The notes: generated by a model from the sequence alone, not told the origin. A DNA stretch of 64,000 nt from Pseudorhodobacter wandonensis (GCF_001202035.1 NZ_LGHT01000045.1:1-64000), one strand, 5' to 3'. Positions 16,127 to 25,657 are shown, counted from the first letter of the stretch. Program-made: numbers and translations.

Positions 16127-16648
16127 ATGAAAAGTGATGTTCTTGGCGTAGCTCGCGTCTTGCATGTGGTGCAAGGTCAGGTTGCGGTGTCGGCCGATCC
16201 CAATGTTACCTTTACGACAATTTTGGGCGCCTGCGTCGCTGTTTGCCTTTTTGATCCCGAAAAAAGGCTTGGGGGGGTGGCGCATTTTCTGTTTCCTGAC
16301 GGCGAAATGCATGCCCCACATGAACAGCGGTTTTGCAATCAAGCGATCTCGGATTTAATGGCGCGCGTTGAAGAAATGGGCGGAAATTTGAACCGACTAC
16401 AAGCCAGCTTGTTCGGCGGCGCCAAGAGCCATGATGGCCGTCGAAATATCGGTAAGCGAAATGCGGATTCGGCTCTTAGATTCCTTGTCTCACATGATTT
16501 GGCGGTCGTGAAACGGGCGTTGGGTGGTGAACAGGTACGGCGTATCCGGTTTTCGCCAACGACCGGGTATTGTACCGAACGCTCAATGAACGATGGCTGG
16601 CCACATGATACATTTGGTGCTTATAAAGAAGGAGAACATTATCTTTGA
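16127..16648 (+). CDS. cheD: CheD-family chemoreceptor glutamine deamidase
   Basis: 173 residues. The ATG at 16127 has GAAGG about 7 bases upstream. CheD removes amide groups from glutamines of chemoreceptors using a Cys-His-Thr triad. The family core TTILGACVAVCLFDPEKRLGGVAHFLFPDG shows the nucleophile Cys and the active His. The later KSHDGRRNIGKRNADSALRFL matches the usual IGxRNxxFA region. No other chemotaxis gene is nearby, so it is an orphan copy between tRNA-Ser and cobF. It is separated from cobF by only six bases and convergent with it. Confidence 0.85.
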   Translation: MKSDVLGVARVLHVVQGQVAVSADPNVTFTTILGACVAVCLFDPEKRLGGVAHFLFPDGEMHAPHEQRFCNQAISDLMARVEEMGGNLNRLQASLFGGAKSHDGRRNIGKRNADSALRFLVSHDLAVVKRALGGEQVRRIRFSPTTGYCTERSMNDGWPHDTFGAYKEGEHYL

Positions 16649-16654
16649 AAAAGA

Positions 16655-17419
16655 TTAAGGCGTTCGCTCAAGGATGTAGATGTCCATGATCCAGCCATGT
16701 TTGGCGCGTAGTTTTTTACGCGTTTCTATAATCAGCGGCGAAGTCTGGGCGAGTGAACCCGAGAGAATGGTTTCTTGTGGCATGCCTGCGTAGGCCGCCC
16801 ACCATACCTGAATGTTCTGTTGAGGGATGTTTTGGAAAGAGCATTCGCCATCAAGCATTACCGCAATACGGTTGCTGCCAGCTGGCCAGCCGTTGTCACG
16901 CAATTGGCGCCCCGTGGTGACTGTGAATGGGGCGGCAAGATCGTTCAGCGGAATGGCATGTGCCGCTGTAAGCCCTTGCAGTGACGTGATGCCGGGGATG
17001 ACCGTTATTTTCGGTGTGGGGGTGAGCCTTGCTGCAATACGCAGCGTACTGTCATAAAGCGATGGATCCCCCCAGACGAGCAGAGCAACTTTTTCCTTGG
17101 GGCTGTGAGTTTGTGCGAGCGCCTCGGCCCAAATGTGGGCGATGCGGTCGTGCCAGTTTTCAACGCGTTGCACATAGTCGGGCAGGGCTGCATCGCGCGT
17201 GGGTAGGTCGAATTCAACGATACGTGTCAATGGGTTGGTCAGCACCTTGGAGCAGATATCGCGGCGCAGTTCAGCCAGCTCTGCTTTGCTTTCGCCTTTG
17301 CGCGGGATTAAAATCACGTCGACCTCGTTCAAGGTGCGGATAGCTTGCAAGGTCAGATGCTCGGGGTTGCCAGTACCAATACCAACAAGGAAAAGCTGTT
17401 TCAACTTAGGCGCTCCCAT
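16655..17419 (-). CDS. cobF: CobF, precorrin-6A synthase (deacetylating)
   Basis: 254 residues. CobF methylates C1 of precorrin-5 and releases acetate, a step specific to the aerobic pathway. The N-terminal VGIGTGNPEHLTLQAIRTLNEVDVILIPRKG and later VIPGITSLQGLTAAHAIPL are typical of this tetrapyrrole methylase. I chose the ATG at 17419 because the frame upstream runs through a transcription terminator. It lies downstream of the CbiM-like gene and separate from the main cob operon, so it probably depends on read-through or a promoter in the 17420-17464 gap. Confidence 0.92.
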   Translation of the reverse strand: MGAPKLKQLFLVGIGTGNPEHLTLQAIRTLNEVDVILIPRKGESKAELAELRRDICSKVLTNPLTRIVEFDLPTRDAALPDYVQRVENWHDRIAHIWAEALAQTHSPKEKVALLVWGDPSLYDSTLRIAARLTPTPKITVIPGITSLQGLTAAHAIPLNDLAAPFTVTTGRQLRDNGWPAGSNRIAVMLDGECSFQNIPQQNIQVWWAAYAGMPQETILSGSLAQTSPLIIETRKKLRAKHGWIMDIYILERTP

Positions 17420-17444
17420 AAAAAAGCAGCCCACAAGGGGCTGC
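17420..17444 (-). terminator. Rho-independent terminator between cbiM-like gene and cobF
   Basis: On the minus strand GCAGCCC (17444-17438) and GGGCTGC (17432-17426) form a stem, followed by TTTTTT (17425-17420). It ends just where the cobF start codon begins. Confidence 0.85.
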
Positions 17445-17464
17445 CTTTGATGTCGTTTGTAAGA

Positions 17465-18133
17465 TCAGGCCGCGTTGTGCAGGCGCGGGGTGAGAAGGGT
17501 CGAGCCCCTGAGGTTTTTGGCCAGAGCCAAAACAGCCAAGTCAACCAGTGGCTCCAACAGAATCACCGACATATAGGCAATACCGAAAGTTGCAATGCTG
17601 GCCAAATTGGCGGCGGCAAACCCGTTGCCAAGGATCGCCCAGAACGCAACCCAGGCGACAACGCCGGCTTGATAGGTGGTCGAAAGCATGAGCGCTTGCT
17701 TGTAGCTCAGATCAACATAGGCGGTGTTGGCCGAAATAACACGTGCGGCAATCGCCTGGATCGCGAACAGCGGCACCAAAAGTGTGGTCATGTTCATGCC
17801 GTATTGCGGCAGATCGATCGGCGAAAAGAACATGCCTTGGATCAACAGACCCAGAGCAAGGCCTAGGGCCGCTGGTGCCGCGCCCAACAACAAGAACAAA
17901 GTTGAGCCCAGAATGAAGTGAACTTCTGACACGCCGACCGAGAAATGCGGTAGGACTTGAAAGAAGATAAAGACCGAAACAGTTGAAAACATTGCGCGGG
18001 CGGCAAGTGAAAACACGCCTTTTTCACGCAACGCGTCGGCAATCAGTTTCACGGAATAGGTCGCAGCAGCGGCGGCGGTGCCATAGCTGAACAGAATCTT
18101 GGCGCCAGTTACGATGCCTGGTTCGATATGCAT
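17465..18133 (-). CDS. cbiM: CbiM-like energy-coupling-factor transporter component (Co2+ uptake)
   Basis: 222 residues with about six hydrophobic helices. The N-terminus MHIEPGIVTGAK matches the Met-His start of CbiM-type S components, whose second-residue His binds the metal. No CbiN, CbiQ or CbiO gene lies next to it. A cobalamin riboswitch directly upstream shows that expression falls when B12 is plentiful, which fits cobalt import for corrin synthesis. It has its own terminator. Nickel is possible as substrate, but the riboswitch favours cobalt. Confidence 0.8.
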   Translation of the reverse strand: MHIEPGIVTGAKILFSYGTAAAAATYSVKLIADALREKGVFSLAARAMFSTVSVFIFFQVLPHFSVGVSEVHFILGSTLFLLLGAAPAALGLALGLLIQGMFFSPIDLPQYGMNMTTLLVPLFAIQAIAARVISANTAYVDLSYKQALMLSTTYQAGVVAWVAFWAILGNGFAAANLASIATFGIAYMSVILLEPLVDLAVLALAKNLRGSTLLTPRLHNAA

Positions 18134-18175
18134 GTCAGTCTCCTATGCCGTCACACCCGACGGCGTTATTGTTTC

Positions 18176-18372
18176 CTGCGCAGGCCGGTCTCCTGACTCG
18201 CGGGTCCAAGCTGCTTTCCGCCTTCCCAACCAGAACCCCGGTCAGTGGCAAATTGGAAAGCCGCTCTCCGCATACAGTCGCGGGGGCGGTTGGGATTGAG
18301 GCGCCGCAATTTGGTCCACCTTTTCCCATTCCCGTTTCAGTTCGGGCGCTTTGCGCCAATCGAACACCTATG
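18176..18372 (-). promoter_or_regulatory. Cobalamin riboswitch controlling the cbiM-like gene
   Basis: On the minus strand conserved blocks appear in order: ATAGGTGTTCG (18372-18362), CTGAAACGGGAA (18340-18329), CCGCCCCCGCGACTG (18291-18277), the B12-box core GCCACTG (18249-18243) and GAGTCAGGAGACCGGCCTGC (18199-18180). This is the full cobalamin aptamer. A small hairpin CCGTC/GACGG next to the AGGAG ribosome-binding site of the 18133 gene may act as the switch. Confidence 0.9.
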
Positions 18373-18466
18373 CCAATTCATTTGGTGCGAATGGCACGAT
18401 CTGGTCAAGGCAAATAGCGGCACAATGGTATGAATTCCCGACCCCGTAACGACTGCCAGTCAGATT

Positions 18467-19204
18467 TCAGGCGCCGTCGGTCAGGGGCCCCATCATCAAT
18501 GGCCCGATCATTATCAGGGCCGGTCCGTCATTGTCTTGGTCCGCCACGATCTGTGCAAGGGTGCCTAGCGTTCCACGTGTCATGCTCTGATCAGGTTTAG
18601 AGACGTTTTGCGCAAGCAATACAGGGGTTTCGGCGGGCAGCCCATGTGCTTGTAGCTGCGTAGCCAAGGCGGCACTGGTACGTTTGCCCATGTAAATAAC
18701 CGTCGTGGCTTCGGGGTCGGCAAGTGCGGCCCAGTTCAATCCTTTGGGCAGTTGGCCGGTTACATCTGCGCCAGTCAAAAACTGTACCCGCCGCGCGGTC
18801 AGGCGGCGCGTCAGCGGGATGCCAACGGCTGCCGCAGCAGCCGAGGCAGATGTAACGCCCGGGATAATTTCAAACCGGATGCCTTCGGCGCGCAATGCGG
18901 TGATTTCTTCCTCTAACCGCCCGAATACGCCTGAATCGCCTGATTTCAGCCGCACAACGTGGGATCCACTTTGGGCGTGGTCTACCAACAACCGGTTCAC
19001 ATGCTCTTGCTTGGCGGACGGGCGCCCCGCGCGTTTACCAACGCTGATAAGGTCGGCACCTTGCCGCGCATGCTCTAGGATCGGGCCAGACGACAGGTCA
19101 TCGTACAAGACGACATCCGCAGCTTGCAGCCGCTTTAGCGCAGCAAGCGTCAATAAATCCGGATCGCCGGGGCCAGAAGAGACGAAAGAAACAAAGCCGG
19201 TCAT
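18467..19204 (-). CDS. cobA: CobA, uroporphyrinogen-III C-methyltransferase
   Basis: 245 residues, normal length for stand-alone SUMT. It makes precorrin-2 with two SAM molecules, the entry to corrin and siroheme synthesis. Motifs: VSSGPGDPDLLTLAALKRLQAADVVLYDDL at the N-terminus, VRLKSGDSGVFGRLEEE, and VTSASAAAAAVGIPLTRR. The start overlaps the cobB stop (ATGA), and it is the last gene of the riboswitch-controlled operon that begins at 31514. Confidence 0.93.
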   Translation of the reverse strand: MTGFVSFVSSGPGDPDLLTLAALKRLQAADVVLYDDLSSGPILEHARQGADLISVGKRAGRPSAKQEHVNRLLVDHAQSGSHVVRLKSGDSGVFGRLEEEITALRAEGIRFEIIPGVTSASAAAAAVGIPLTRRLTARRVQFLTGADVTGQLPKGLNWAALADPEATTVIYMGKRTSAALATQLQAHGLPAETPVLLAQNVSKPDQSMTRGTLGTLAQIVADQDNDGPALIMIGPLMMGPLTDGA

Positions 19205-20523
19205 GTCGCGCGCCCGATTAGGTGGAAATAAGTTCCCGTTGCAATGCCACCTTGCGCGTGGCGGCGCAAGGAGCCGGTTTCGGGGACGGTGGCACCATTT
19301 GCATCGTGTACCTCGGCCAAGGGGGCATCGGGTTGGTCTAGAATTGTGGAATAGTGAAACTCATGCCCGCGCAAGCCGCTGCCCGAAGCATGGCCGGGCA
19401 TAGCATGTGCCAGTTTCGCAATCCGGTAGCCAAGATGCATTTTGCGCTTTTCGTAGGACGTAACAAGGCCCAGCAGCCCGGCCATTTCGTGCCGCACACC
19501 GTCTTTGTCAATGAGCGCAGCACCCATCGCCATGTATCCGCCGCACTCGCCATGCACTGGGCGGCTTTCGGCAAAGCGTTTGATTTTTTGTAGAAAAACC
19601 GAAGCACCTGCGATTTTTCCGGCGTGTAGCTCTGGGTATCCCCCCGGTAGCCAACAGCAATCGGCGCTGTCATCGGGGCCTTCGTTACCTAACGGAGAAA
19701 ACGGCAGAATTGTCGCGCCAGCCTGTCGCCAGCCCTCAAGCAAATGCGGGTAAATGAATGAAAAGGCAGCGTCGCGCGCAAGGGCAATGCGCATGCCCGG
19801 CGGCGGCAAGCGTAGAGGTTCTGCTATTGTGACTTCTGTGGCTTTTGCCGCCAAAAGCAGTGCTGGAATATCGACATGTGCCGCCACAAAAGCAGCCGCC
19901 CGTTGCAAAATCGTCTCAAGAACAGGGTTTTCCTCAGCTTGGATCAACCCGAGGTGGCGCTCGGGCAAGGTGATTTCGGGATTGCGGGGCAGGGCGCCGA
20001 ACACCCGGATGCCTGCAGCTTCCATCCCTGCACGGACCAACGCTTCGTGTCGGGGCGAGGCGATGCGGTTCAGAATAACACCCGCAAATGGCATCTCGGG
20101 CCGCAATTTGGCAAAGCCGAGCGCCACGGCCGCGGCCGATTGCGCCTGACCTGACACATCGATTACCAGCACCACAGGCCAGCCCATGAGCGTCGCCATA
20201 TCCGCGCTTGCGCCACTGCCGGTTTCGCCCACAGTCGCTACGCCGTCAAACAGACCCATCGAGCCTTCGGCCAGGATCAGATCGGCCCCCGCCGCATGTG
20301 CCAACATATTGCCGAGCGTATCTTTGGGCATTGCCCAGCTATCAAGGTTGAACGAGGCGCGCCCCGATGCGGCGGTATGAAATGCGGGGTCGATATAATC
20401 CGGCCCGCTTTTGTAGGGTTGCACTGAAATACCTTGGGCGCGCAAGGCGGCCAGAAGCCCCAGCGTTACCGTGGTTTTTCCCGTGCCGGACGCGGGCGCA
20501 GATATCAGCAAGCCTCTGATCAT
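19201..20523 (-). CDS. cobB: CobB, hydrogenobyrinate a,c-diamide synthase
   Basis: 440 residues. It amidates side chains a and c using glutamine and ATP. The N-terminal dethiobiotin-synthetase-like domain has the P-loop [17 protein letters not shown] and [12 protein letters not shown]. The C-terminal class-I glutamine amidotransferase domain has its nucleophile Cys in [12 protein letters not shown] and a late HEFHYS. Its ATG overlaps the cobM stop and its stop overlaps cobA. Confidence 0.94.
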   Translation of the reverse strand: MIRGLLISAPASGTGKTTVTLGLLAALRAQGISVQPYKSGPDYIDPAFHTAASGRASFNLDSWAMPKDTLGNMLAHAAGADLILAEGSMGLFDGVATVGETGSGASADMATLMGWPVVLVIDVSGQAQSAAAVALGFAKLRPEMPFAGVILNRIASPRHEALVRAGMEAAGIRVFGALPRNPEITLPERHLGLIQAEENPVLETILQRAAAFVAAHVDIPALLLAAKATEVTIAEPLRLPPPGMRIALARDAAFSFIYPHLLEGWRQAGATILPFSPLGNEGPDDSADCCWLPGGYPELHAGKIAGASVFLQKIKRFAESRPVHGECGGYMAMGAALIDKDGVRHEMAGLLGLVTSYEKRKMHLGYRIAKLAHAMPGHASGSGLRGHEFHYSTILDQPDAPLAEVHDANGATVPETGSLRRHAQGGIATGTYFHLIGRAT

Positions 20524-21305
20524 AGAGCTGTATCGGGAAATCGCGGCTCGGTGCCGACGGGACGATAGCGGCGATCATAATCGCCGGCATAAAGGCGGCT
20601 TTCGTCAAAACTCTCGGCCCCGATCGCGTGTCCGACAAGAATAAGGGCAGTGCGCTCCATTTCCGCGCCAATCGCTGTTTCCAACGTCTCTAGCGTGGCT
20701 TTGACCACGCGCTGGTCGGGCCAGCTTGCACGCCACACCACCGCGACGGGGCAATCGGGCCCGTAATGCGGCGTCAGTTCTGCGATCACTCGGTCCAGCA
20801 CATGCACCGACAAATGAATGGCAAGCGTGGCCCCGGTGGCGGCAAAGGCCGATAGGGTTTCGCCCGGCGGCATCGCACTGGCGCGGCCCGAGGTGCGGGT
20901 CAAAATCACCGATTGCGCCACGCCGGGCAGAGTAAGCTCGGCGCCCAGGGTCGCTGCGGCGGCGGCAAAGGATGGTACGCCGGGGGTCACATCATAAGGA
21001 ATGCCAAGGCTGCGCAAACGGCGCAGTTGCTCGCCCATCGCCGACCAGACCGACAAATCGCCGGAATGCAGGCGGGCGACATCTTGGCCCACAGAATGGG
21101 CGCTAGAAATCTCGGCCATAATCTCATCCAGCGATAAGGATGCCGTGTTCACAATCCGCGCACCTTCGGGGCAATGGGCCAGCAGTGCCTGCGGTACCAG
21201 CGAACCTGCGTAAAGGCAGACAGGGCTGGCGGCGATCAGGTCACGCCCGCGCAAGGTGATCAGGTCGGCGGCACCGGGGCCTGCCCCGATGAAATGAACG
21301 GTCAT
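20520..21305 (-). CDS. cobM: CobM, precorrin-4 C11-methyltransferase
   Basis: 261 residues. It methylates C11 to give precorrin-5. Motifs: [28 protein letters not shown] (typical of CobM/CbiF), [15 protein letters not shown] and [22 protein letters not shown]. The start overlaps the stop of cobE (ATGA). Confidence 0.93.
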   Translation of the reverse strand: MTVHFIGAGPGAADLITLRGRDLIAASPVCLYAGSLVPQALLAHCPEGARIVNTASLSLDEIMAEISSAHSVGQDVARLHSGDLSVWSAMGEQLRRLRSLGIPYDVTPGVPSFAAAAATLGAELTLPGVAQSVILTRTSGRASAMPPGETLSAFAATGATLAIHLSVHVLDRVIAELTPHYGPDCPVAVVWRASWPDQRVVKATLETLETAIGAEMERTALILVGHAIGAESFDESRLYAGDYDRRYRPVGTEPRFPDTAL

Positions 21306-21658
21306 GAGTTTTTCCTTTGTGCAAGGGCCATGGTCGCCGTGCCATCGGGCGCGGTGATGCGGCTTTGTATCAGTATAGACCCTGGTCCAGCGGCGGCCAA
21401 GGCCGCGGCCTCGGCGACCGAGGTTTTGCCATAGCGGGGCGGTTGGTGTGGCGCAGGGGTTCGGGCGCGGTCACTTGCCAGCGCATCCAGCGGTACGCAC
21501 AGCAGCGGTTTGTTTATCTCATGGCTAAGAGCCAGAATTGCGGGGTGATCAGCCTTGTCGGCAACCACGGCCAGCGCATCAACTTGGGTTGCCCCCAACA
21601 GCCCGCGCAGGCTGGGCAACGTTACCGAGGCACGAAAGCCAAAACCTGCGATAATCAT
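21302..21658 (-). CDS. cobE: CobE / CbiG C-terminal-like protein
   Basis: 118 residues from the ATG at 21658, which overlaps the cobL stop. It corresponds to the C-terminal domain of CbiG as a separate protein: [20 protein letters not shown] at the start, then [13 protein letters not shown] and [19 protein letters not shown]. CobE is needed for B12 synthesis in aerobic producers, though its exact reaction is not settled. It lies between cobL and cobM with overlaps on both sides. Confidence 0.88.
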   Translation of the reverse strand: MIIAGFGFRASVTLPSLRGLLGATQVDALAVVADKADHPAILALSHEINKPLLCVPLDALASDRARTPAPHQPPRYGKTSVAEAAALAAAGPGSILIQSRITAPDGTATMALAQRKNS

Positions 21659-22839
21659 AGCACCACGCTCCACTGCACTACGGGGCGGGCGGGTTGCCAG
21701 CCGCGCATTTTGCCAAGAGGGGCCGCACTGGCCAGTTCAATCCGCAACAGGCTGCCGCCTTTTCGCGCGTGCCAGTCAGCCAGCAGCATTTCCGTTTCCA
21801 AGGTCACGCCGTTTATAACCAGCCGCGTACCTTGCGGTAGCAGGTCAAAAAGCGCCGCGACAAGTGCCTCATTTGCCCCGCCCCCTATGAACACCGCATC
21901 GGGCTGGGGTAAATTGTGCAGGCGGGTGGGTTCCACTTTTCCTTCAACCAGCGTCATCTGCTGCGCCAGTCCAAATCCCGCAATGTTGCTAGTGATATTG
22001 GCACAACGCTGTGGCTTTGCTTCCATTGCCACAGCGCGGCCGCCCGCAAGGCACCATTCGACCGAGATCGAGCCAGAACCCGCGCCGATATCCCACAGCA
22101 GCGCGCCTTTGCGCGGGGCAAGGGCCGCGATTGTCAGTGTACGGATCGGTTGTTTAGTGATTTGCCCGTCATGGGCAAAGCTGTCGTCGGGCAGGCCGGG
22201 CGAATTGGCGCGGCCCGCGTTTTGGGTGATGTGAAGGGCTACGGCGACAGGGGCCTGCACATCCGTCAGGTCAAACCCATCAGCGCGGGCATGGCGCAGC
22301 CGTTCTTGCGGCCCGCCAAGGCGTTCCATGACATGCATTTCGGTTTGCGCGGCGCCTTGGGCCACCAACCAAGCGGCCAGTTCGGCAGGTGCAGCCCCAT
22401 CGCGCAATAGGCAGATCAGCTGTTGATCTTTGTGCAAATGCCCCGAAAGCTGCGCAAAAGGCGCAGCATGCAGGCCAAAACAGCGCGTATCCTCTAGCCG
22501 CCAGCCCAATTGGTTTGCGGCAAGCGCAAAGGTGGACGGGGCCGGAAAGCTGCGCCATTCATCGGGCGCCAGATGCGGCACAATCGACCCGCCGGCGCCA
22601 AACCATAACGGATCACCCGAGGCGAGGATAACCACCTTTTGCCCGCGCAGGGCCAGCACAGGATCAACTGAGAATGGCACTGGCCAAGCCTGCCCACGCG
22701 CCCCAACTTGCGCCAGTTCCAAATGGCGCGGGCCACCAAAGATCACCGCAGCCGCATCAAGCGCTTTGCGGGCAGTGCTTGACAAACCGCACAAGCCGTC
22801 TTCATTCAAGCCAATGACATGCAACCAAGGATCAGCCAT
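21655..22839 (-). CDS. cobL: CobL, precorrin-6Y C5,15-methyltransferase (decarboxylating)
   Basis: 394 residues (396 if the ATG at 22845 is used). It methylates C5 and C15 and decarboxylates the C12 acetate. The N-terminal CbiE-like domain has VIGLNEDGLCGLSSTARKAL, VVILASGDPLWFGAG and FPAPSTFALAANQLGW. The C-terminal CbiT-like domain has the SAM motif LLWDIGAGSGSISVEWCLAGG. The start codon at 22839-22837 shares CATG with the start codon of the opposite-strand cobK. That odd divergent overlap leaves no room for separate leaders. Confidence 0.94.
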   Translation of the reverse strand: MADPWLHVIGLNEDGLCGLSSTARKALDAAAVIFGGPRHLELAQVGARGQAWPVPFSVDPVLALRGQKVVILASGDPLWFGAGGSIVPHLAPDEWRSFPAPSTFALAANQLGWRLEDTRCFGLHAAPFAQLSGHLHKDQQLICLLRDGAAPAELAAWLVAQGAAQTEMHVMERLGGPQERLRHARADGFDLTDVQAPVAVALHITQNAGRANSPGLPDDSFAHDGQITKQPIRTLTIAALAPRKGALLWDIGAGSGSISVEWCLAGGRAVAMEAKPQRCANITSNIAGFGLAQQMTLVEGKVEPTRLHNLPQPDAVFIGGGANEALVAALFDLLPQGTRLVINGVTLETEMLLADWHARKGGSLLRIELASAAPLGKMRGWQPARPVVQWSVVL

Positions 22840-23581
22840 GCGCATCCTCCTGCTGGGTGGAACGACCGAAGCCTCCAACCTTGCCGCAGCTTTGGCCGCG
22901 CGGGGCATGGATGCCGTCTTTTCCTATGCCGGGCGCACCGCGCAGCCCGTGGCGCAGCCCTTGCCGACGCGGGTGGGCGGGTTTGGAGGCGTTGCGGGGC
23001 TTTCGGCCTATATTCGGGCCCAAGGCATTACGCATATCATTGACGCCACTCACCCCTTTGCCGCGCAAATAAGCCGGAATGCTCTTGAGGCCAGCCATAA
23101 CTGTGGCATTCCGCTTTTGGTACTGGAGCGTCAGCCGTGGGGTGCCATTCAGGGCGATGATTGGCAGCATGTGCCAGATATCGGGGGCGCTGTCGCAGCC
23201 TTGCCCGATGCGCCCGCCCGCGTTTTCCTTGCGATAGGCAAGCAGAACCTTGCGCCCTTTGCCGCCAAGCCCCAACATTTTTACCTGCTGCGTCTGGTGG
23301 ATAGGCCCAGTGCCTTGCTCCTGGCCAATGCCACAGCGATCATTGCACGTGGTCCGTTTGATGTTGCGGGTGATAGCGCGCTGCTGCAAGCCAATGCCAT
23401 CACCCATATTGTCGCCAAAAATGCCGGTGGCAGCGGGGCAGAGGCAAAGTTGGTTGCCGCCCGCGCGCTGGGCGTGACTGTGATCTTGATCGACCGGCCG
23501 GTTTTGCCGCCGCGTCATGTCGTGGGTTCGGTCACCGAGGTGCTGGCGTGGTTGGGTCATAGCGCGGAACGTGGCGTGTAA
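22838..23581 (+). CDS. cobK: CobK, precorrin-6A reductase
   Basis: 247 residues. It reduces precorrin-6A to 6B with NADPH. Motifs: MRILLLGGTTEASNLAAAL at the nucleotide-binding N-terminus, IIDATHPFAAQISRNA, and THIVAKNAGGSGAEAKLVAARALGVTVILI-type C-terminus with the conserved KNSGG-like KNAGG. It is the only plus-strand gene inside the minus-strand cob operon. Its start shares bases with the cobL start, and its last 25 bp overlap the end of cobJ. Its promoter would have to lie within the 5' part of cobL. Confidence 0.94.
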   Translation: MRILLLGGTTEASNLAAALAARGMDAVFSYAGRTAQPVAQPLPTRVGGFGGVAGLSAYIRAQGITHIIDATHPFAAQISRNALEASHNCGIPLLVLERQPWGAIQGDDWQHVPDIGGAVAALPDAPARVFLAIGKQNLAPFAAKPQHFYLLRLVDRPSALLLANATAIIARGPFDVAGDSALLQANAITHIVAKNAGGSGAEAKLVAARALGVTVILIDRPVLPPRHVVGSVTEVLAWLGHSAERGV

Positions 23582-24303
23582 ATATGTGGCCCGATGCGGC
23601 GGGTCTGTGAATTGCCGACCAGCACAACCGTGCGCATATCCGCCATTTCCGGCGTCGCCTCGGCCAATGTGACGGTGTTCAGCGCCTCATCCGGCGTGGA
23701 AACCGCGCGGGCAAAGATGATCATGCGCGACGGCTCGCAATGTTCGCGCAGCACTTCTAGCACGCGGGCGAATTGATGCGGGCGGCTGGCCGAGCGCGGG
23801 TTGTAAAATGCCATTGCAAAATCACCCTGTGCGGCTAGGGCGACCCGTTTTTCCACTGTGGCAAAGGGTTTTAGGTTGTCGCTCAGGTTGATCGCGCAGA
23901 AATCATGGCCCAATGGCGCGCCCGCACTCGCGGCCGCCGCCAGCATTGCTGTAATGCCGGGCAGAATACGAATATCGAGGTTAAGGTATTCAGGCCGCGC
24001 CTCTAACGCCTCAAAAATAGCCGAGGCCATAGCGAAAACCCCCGGATCGCCTGATGAGACAACGACCACGCGTCGGCCTTGCGCTGCCAATTGCAAGGCA
24101 TGTTGGGCGCGGTCAATTTCCACACGGTTATCGGAGGGATGCAGGGTTAGCCCCTCACGCGGTGCCACGCGGGCCACATAAGGGATATAGCCGACAACAT
24201 CAGTCGCCTGCGCCAAAGCTGCGGCAACCTGCGGTGTTACCAAATCTTCCGCACCGGGGCCAAGCCCTACGACCACCAGCCAACCTGAGTTTGAAGTGCT
24301 CAT
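23557..24303 (-). CDS. cobJ: CobJ, precorrin-3B C17-methyltransferase
   Basis: 248 residues. It performs the ring contraction that gives precorrin-4. Motifs: VVVGLGPGAEDLVTPQVAAAL, VVGYIPYVARV, VVVVSSGDPGVFAMAS, GITAMLAAAASAGAPLGHDFCAINLSDNL and FYNPRSASRPHQF. The start overlaps the cobI stop (ATGA), and its 3' end overlaps convergent cobK. Confidence 0.95.
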   Translation of the reverse strand: MSTSNSGWLVVVGLGPGAEDLVTPQVAAALAQATDVVGYIPYVARVAPREGLTLHPSDNRVEIDRAQHALQLAAQGRRVVVVSSGDPGVFAMASAIFEALEARPEYLNLDIRILPGITAMLAAAASAGAPLGHDFCAINLSDNLKPFATVEKRVALAAQGDFAMAFYNPRSASRPHQFARVLEVLREHCEPSRMIIFARAVSTPDEALNTVTLAEATPEMADMRTVVLVGNSQTRRIGPHIYTPRSAL

Positions 24304-25025
24304 TCTGCAATCTCCGGCCTGCGCCCGTGGCCATGCACCAGCACGATGGCGAAATAGGGCGTGTCACTGTCATGCAAATCGGCCAGCTTCATCACCCGTT
24401 GTTTTGGCATGGTGCCGCGTTCCACCAGCCAAGCCTGATCCAGCCGCCCTGCCGTTTCCAGCGCGCGGCGTACTTTGGGCAGGTTGCGGCCGGTTTTCAT
24501 AATTACCAGCGCATCGGCTTGGCCGATATGGTGCACCAGATCCTCTTCGGGCAGGGTGGCCATGACCACGCTCATCACATCATCGCCCCAAGTGATCGGC
24601 ACGCCGGTCGCATTCCAGCAGCCGGTCATCCCCGTGATACCGGGAATCACGTCCATCTCGACCCGCCCCAATAGGCGGGTATAGAGGTGCATGAAGGAAC
24701 CGTAAAAGAAGGGGTCACCTTCGCACAGCACCACCACCTCGCCGGGCATGGTGGCAAGGCGTTCGGCCCAGTCATCGTAAAAATGCGCCAAAAGGTCGTT
24801 ATATTCCGGGCTGTTGAACGGAATTTCGGTGGTGACAGGGTATTCCATTGCCAATTCCACCGCGCCTTCGCGCAACATGCCTTCGACAATCTGGCGGGCT
24901 TGGCCGCGTTTACCGGCTTTGCGGAAATAGGCGATGGTTTCCCCACCCCGCACCGCGCGGTCCGATTTAACCGAGATTAGATCGGGGTCGCCCGGCCCAA
25001 GCCCTGCGCAGATGATACGGGCCAT
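24300..25025 (-). CDS. cobI: CobI, precorrin-2 C20-methyltransferase
   Basis: 241 residues from the ATG at 25025; a longer open frame upstream runs through cobH and is not used. It makes precorrin-3A. Motifs: ICAGLGPGDPDLISVKSDRAV, VVVLCEGDPFFYGSFMHLYTRL, VIPGITGMTGCWNATGVPI and ADALVIMKTGRNL. It follows cobH with a 2-bp gap. Confidence 0.95.
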   Translation of the reverse strand: MARIICAGLGPGDPDLISVKSDRAVRGGETIAYFRKAGKRGQARQIVEGMLREGAVELAMEYPVTTEIPFNSPEYNDLLAHFYDDWAERLATMPGEVVVLCEGDPFFYGSFMHLYTRLLGRVEMDVIPGITGMTGCWNATGVPITWGDDVMSVVMATLPEEDLVHHIGQADALVIMKTGRNLPKVRRALETAGRLDQAWLVERGTMPKQRVMKLADLHDSDTPYFAIVLVHGHGRRPEIAE

Positions 25026-25027
25026 GG

Positions 25028-25657
25028 TTATTCCTTTCGGCTGGCAAGCGCGTTTACCGCGGCCACAGTGATGGCTGACCCGCCAAGCCGCCCTGAAACC
25101 ACCAATGATGGGACAGGTGGTGCGGTGATCAGCGCCTCTTTGCTTTCGGCAGCACCCACGAACCCCACGGGGCAGCCGATAATCGCCGCAGGTCGCGGGC
25201 AGCTTGGGTCCTCTAGCATGTTCAGCAGGTGAAACAGTGCAGTAGGCGCGTTGCCAATCGCCACAACGGCGCCGGCGAGTTTGGGGCGCCACAGTTCCAG
25301 CGCCGCCGCTGAACGGGTGTTCGCCATTTCCGTCGCCAAGCCCGCCACCGCAGGGTCGCGCAGGGTGCAGATCACCTCATTGTCACGCGGCAGGCGGGTG
25401 CGGGTGATGCCTTCAGATACCATATGCGCATCGCAGAAAATCGGCGCACCGTCTTCCAGTGCCGCCCGTGCGGCAATCGCCATACCCTGCGAGAACTGGA
25501 TGTATTGCTCCAACCCCACCATGCCCGCGGCGTGTATCATGCGCACCGCAACAATTTCTTCCTCGGGTGTGAAACGCGCCAGATCGGCCTCGGCGCGGAT
25601 CATCGCAAAGGATTGCAGGTAGATGGCAGCGCCGTCGGTCTCATACTTATGGGGCAT
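25028..25657 (-). CDS. cobH: CobH, precorrin-8X methylmutase
   Basis: 209 residues from the ATG at 25657 ([20 protein letters not shown]). It moves a methyl group from C11 to C12 to give hydrogenobyrinate. The catalytic His is in [38 protein letters not shown] and [18 protein letters not shown] are typical family signatures. It overlaps the end of cobG by 11 bp. Confidence 0.95.
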   Translation of the reverse strand: MPHKYETDGAAIYLQSFAMIRAEADLARFTPEEEIVAVRMIHAAGMVGLEQYIQFSQGMAIAARAALEDGAPIFCDAHMVSEGITRTRLPRDNEVICTLRDPAVAGLATEMANTRSAAALELWRPKLAGAVVAIGNAPTALFHLLNMLEDPSCPRPAAIIGCPVGFVGAAESKEALITAPPVPSLVVSGRLGGSAITVAAVNALASRKE

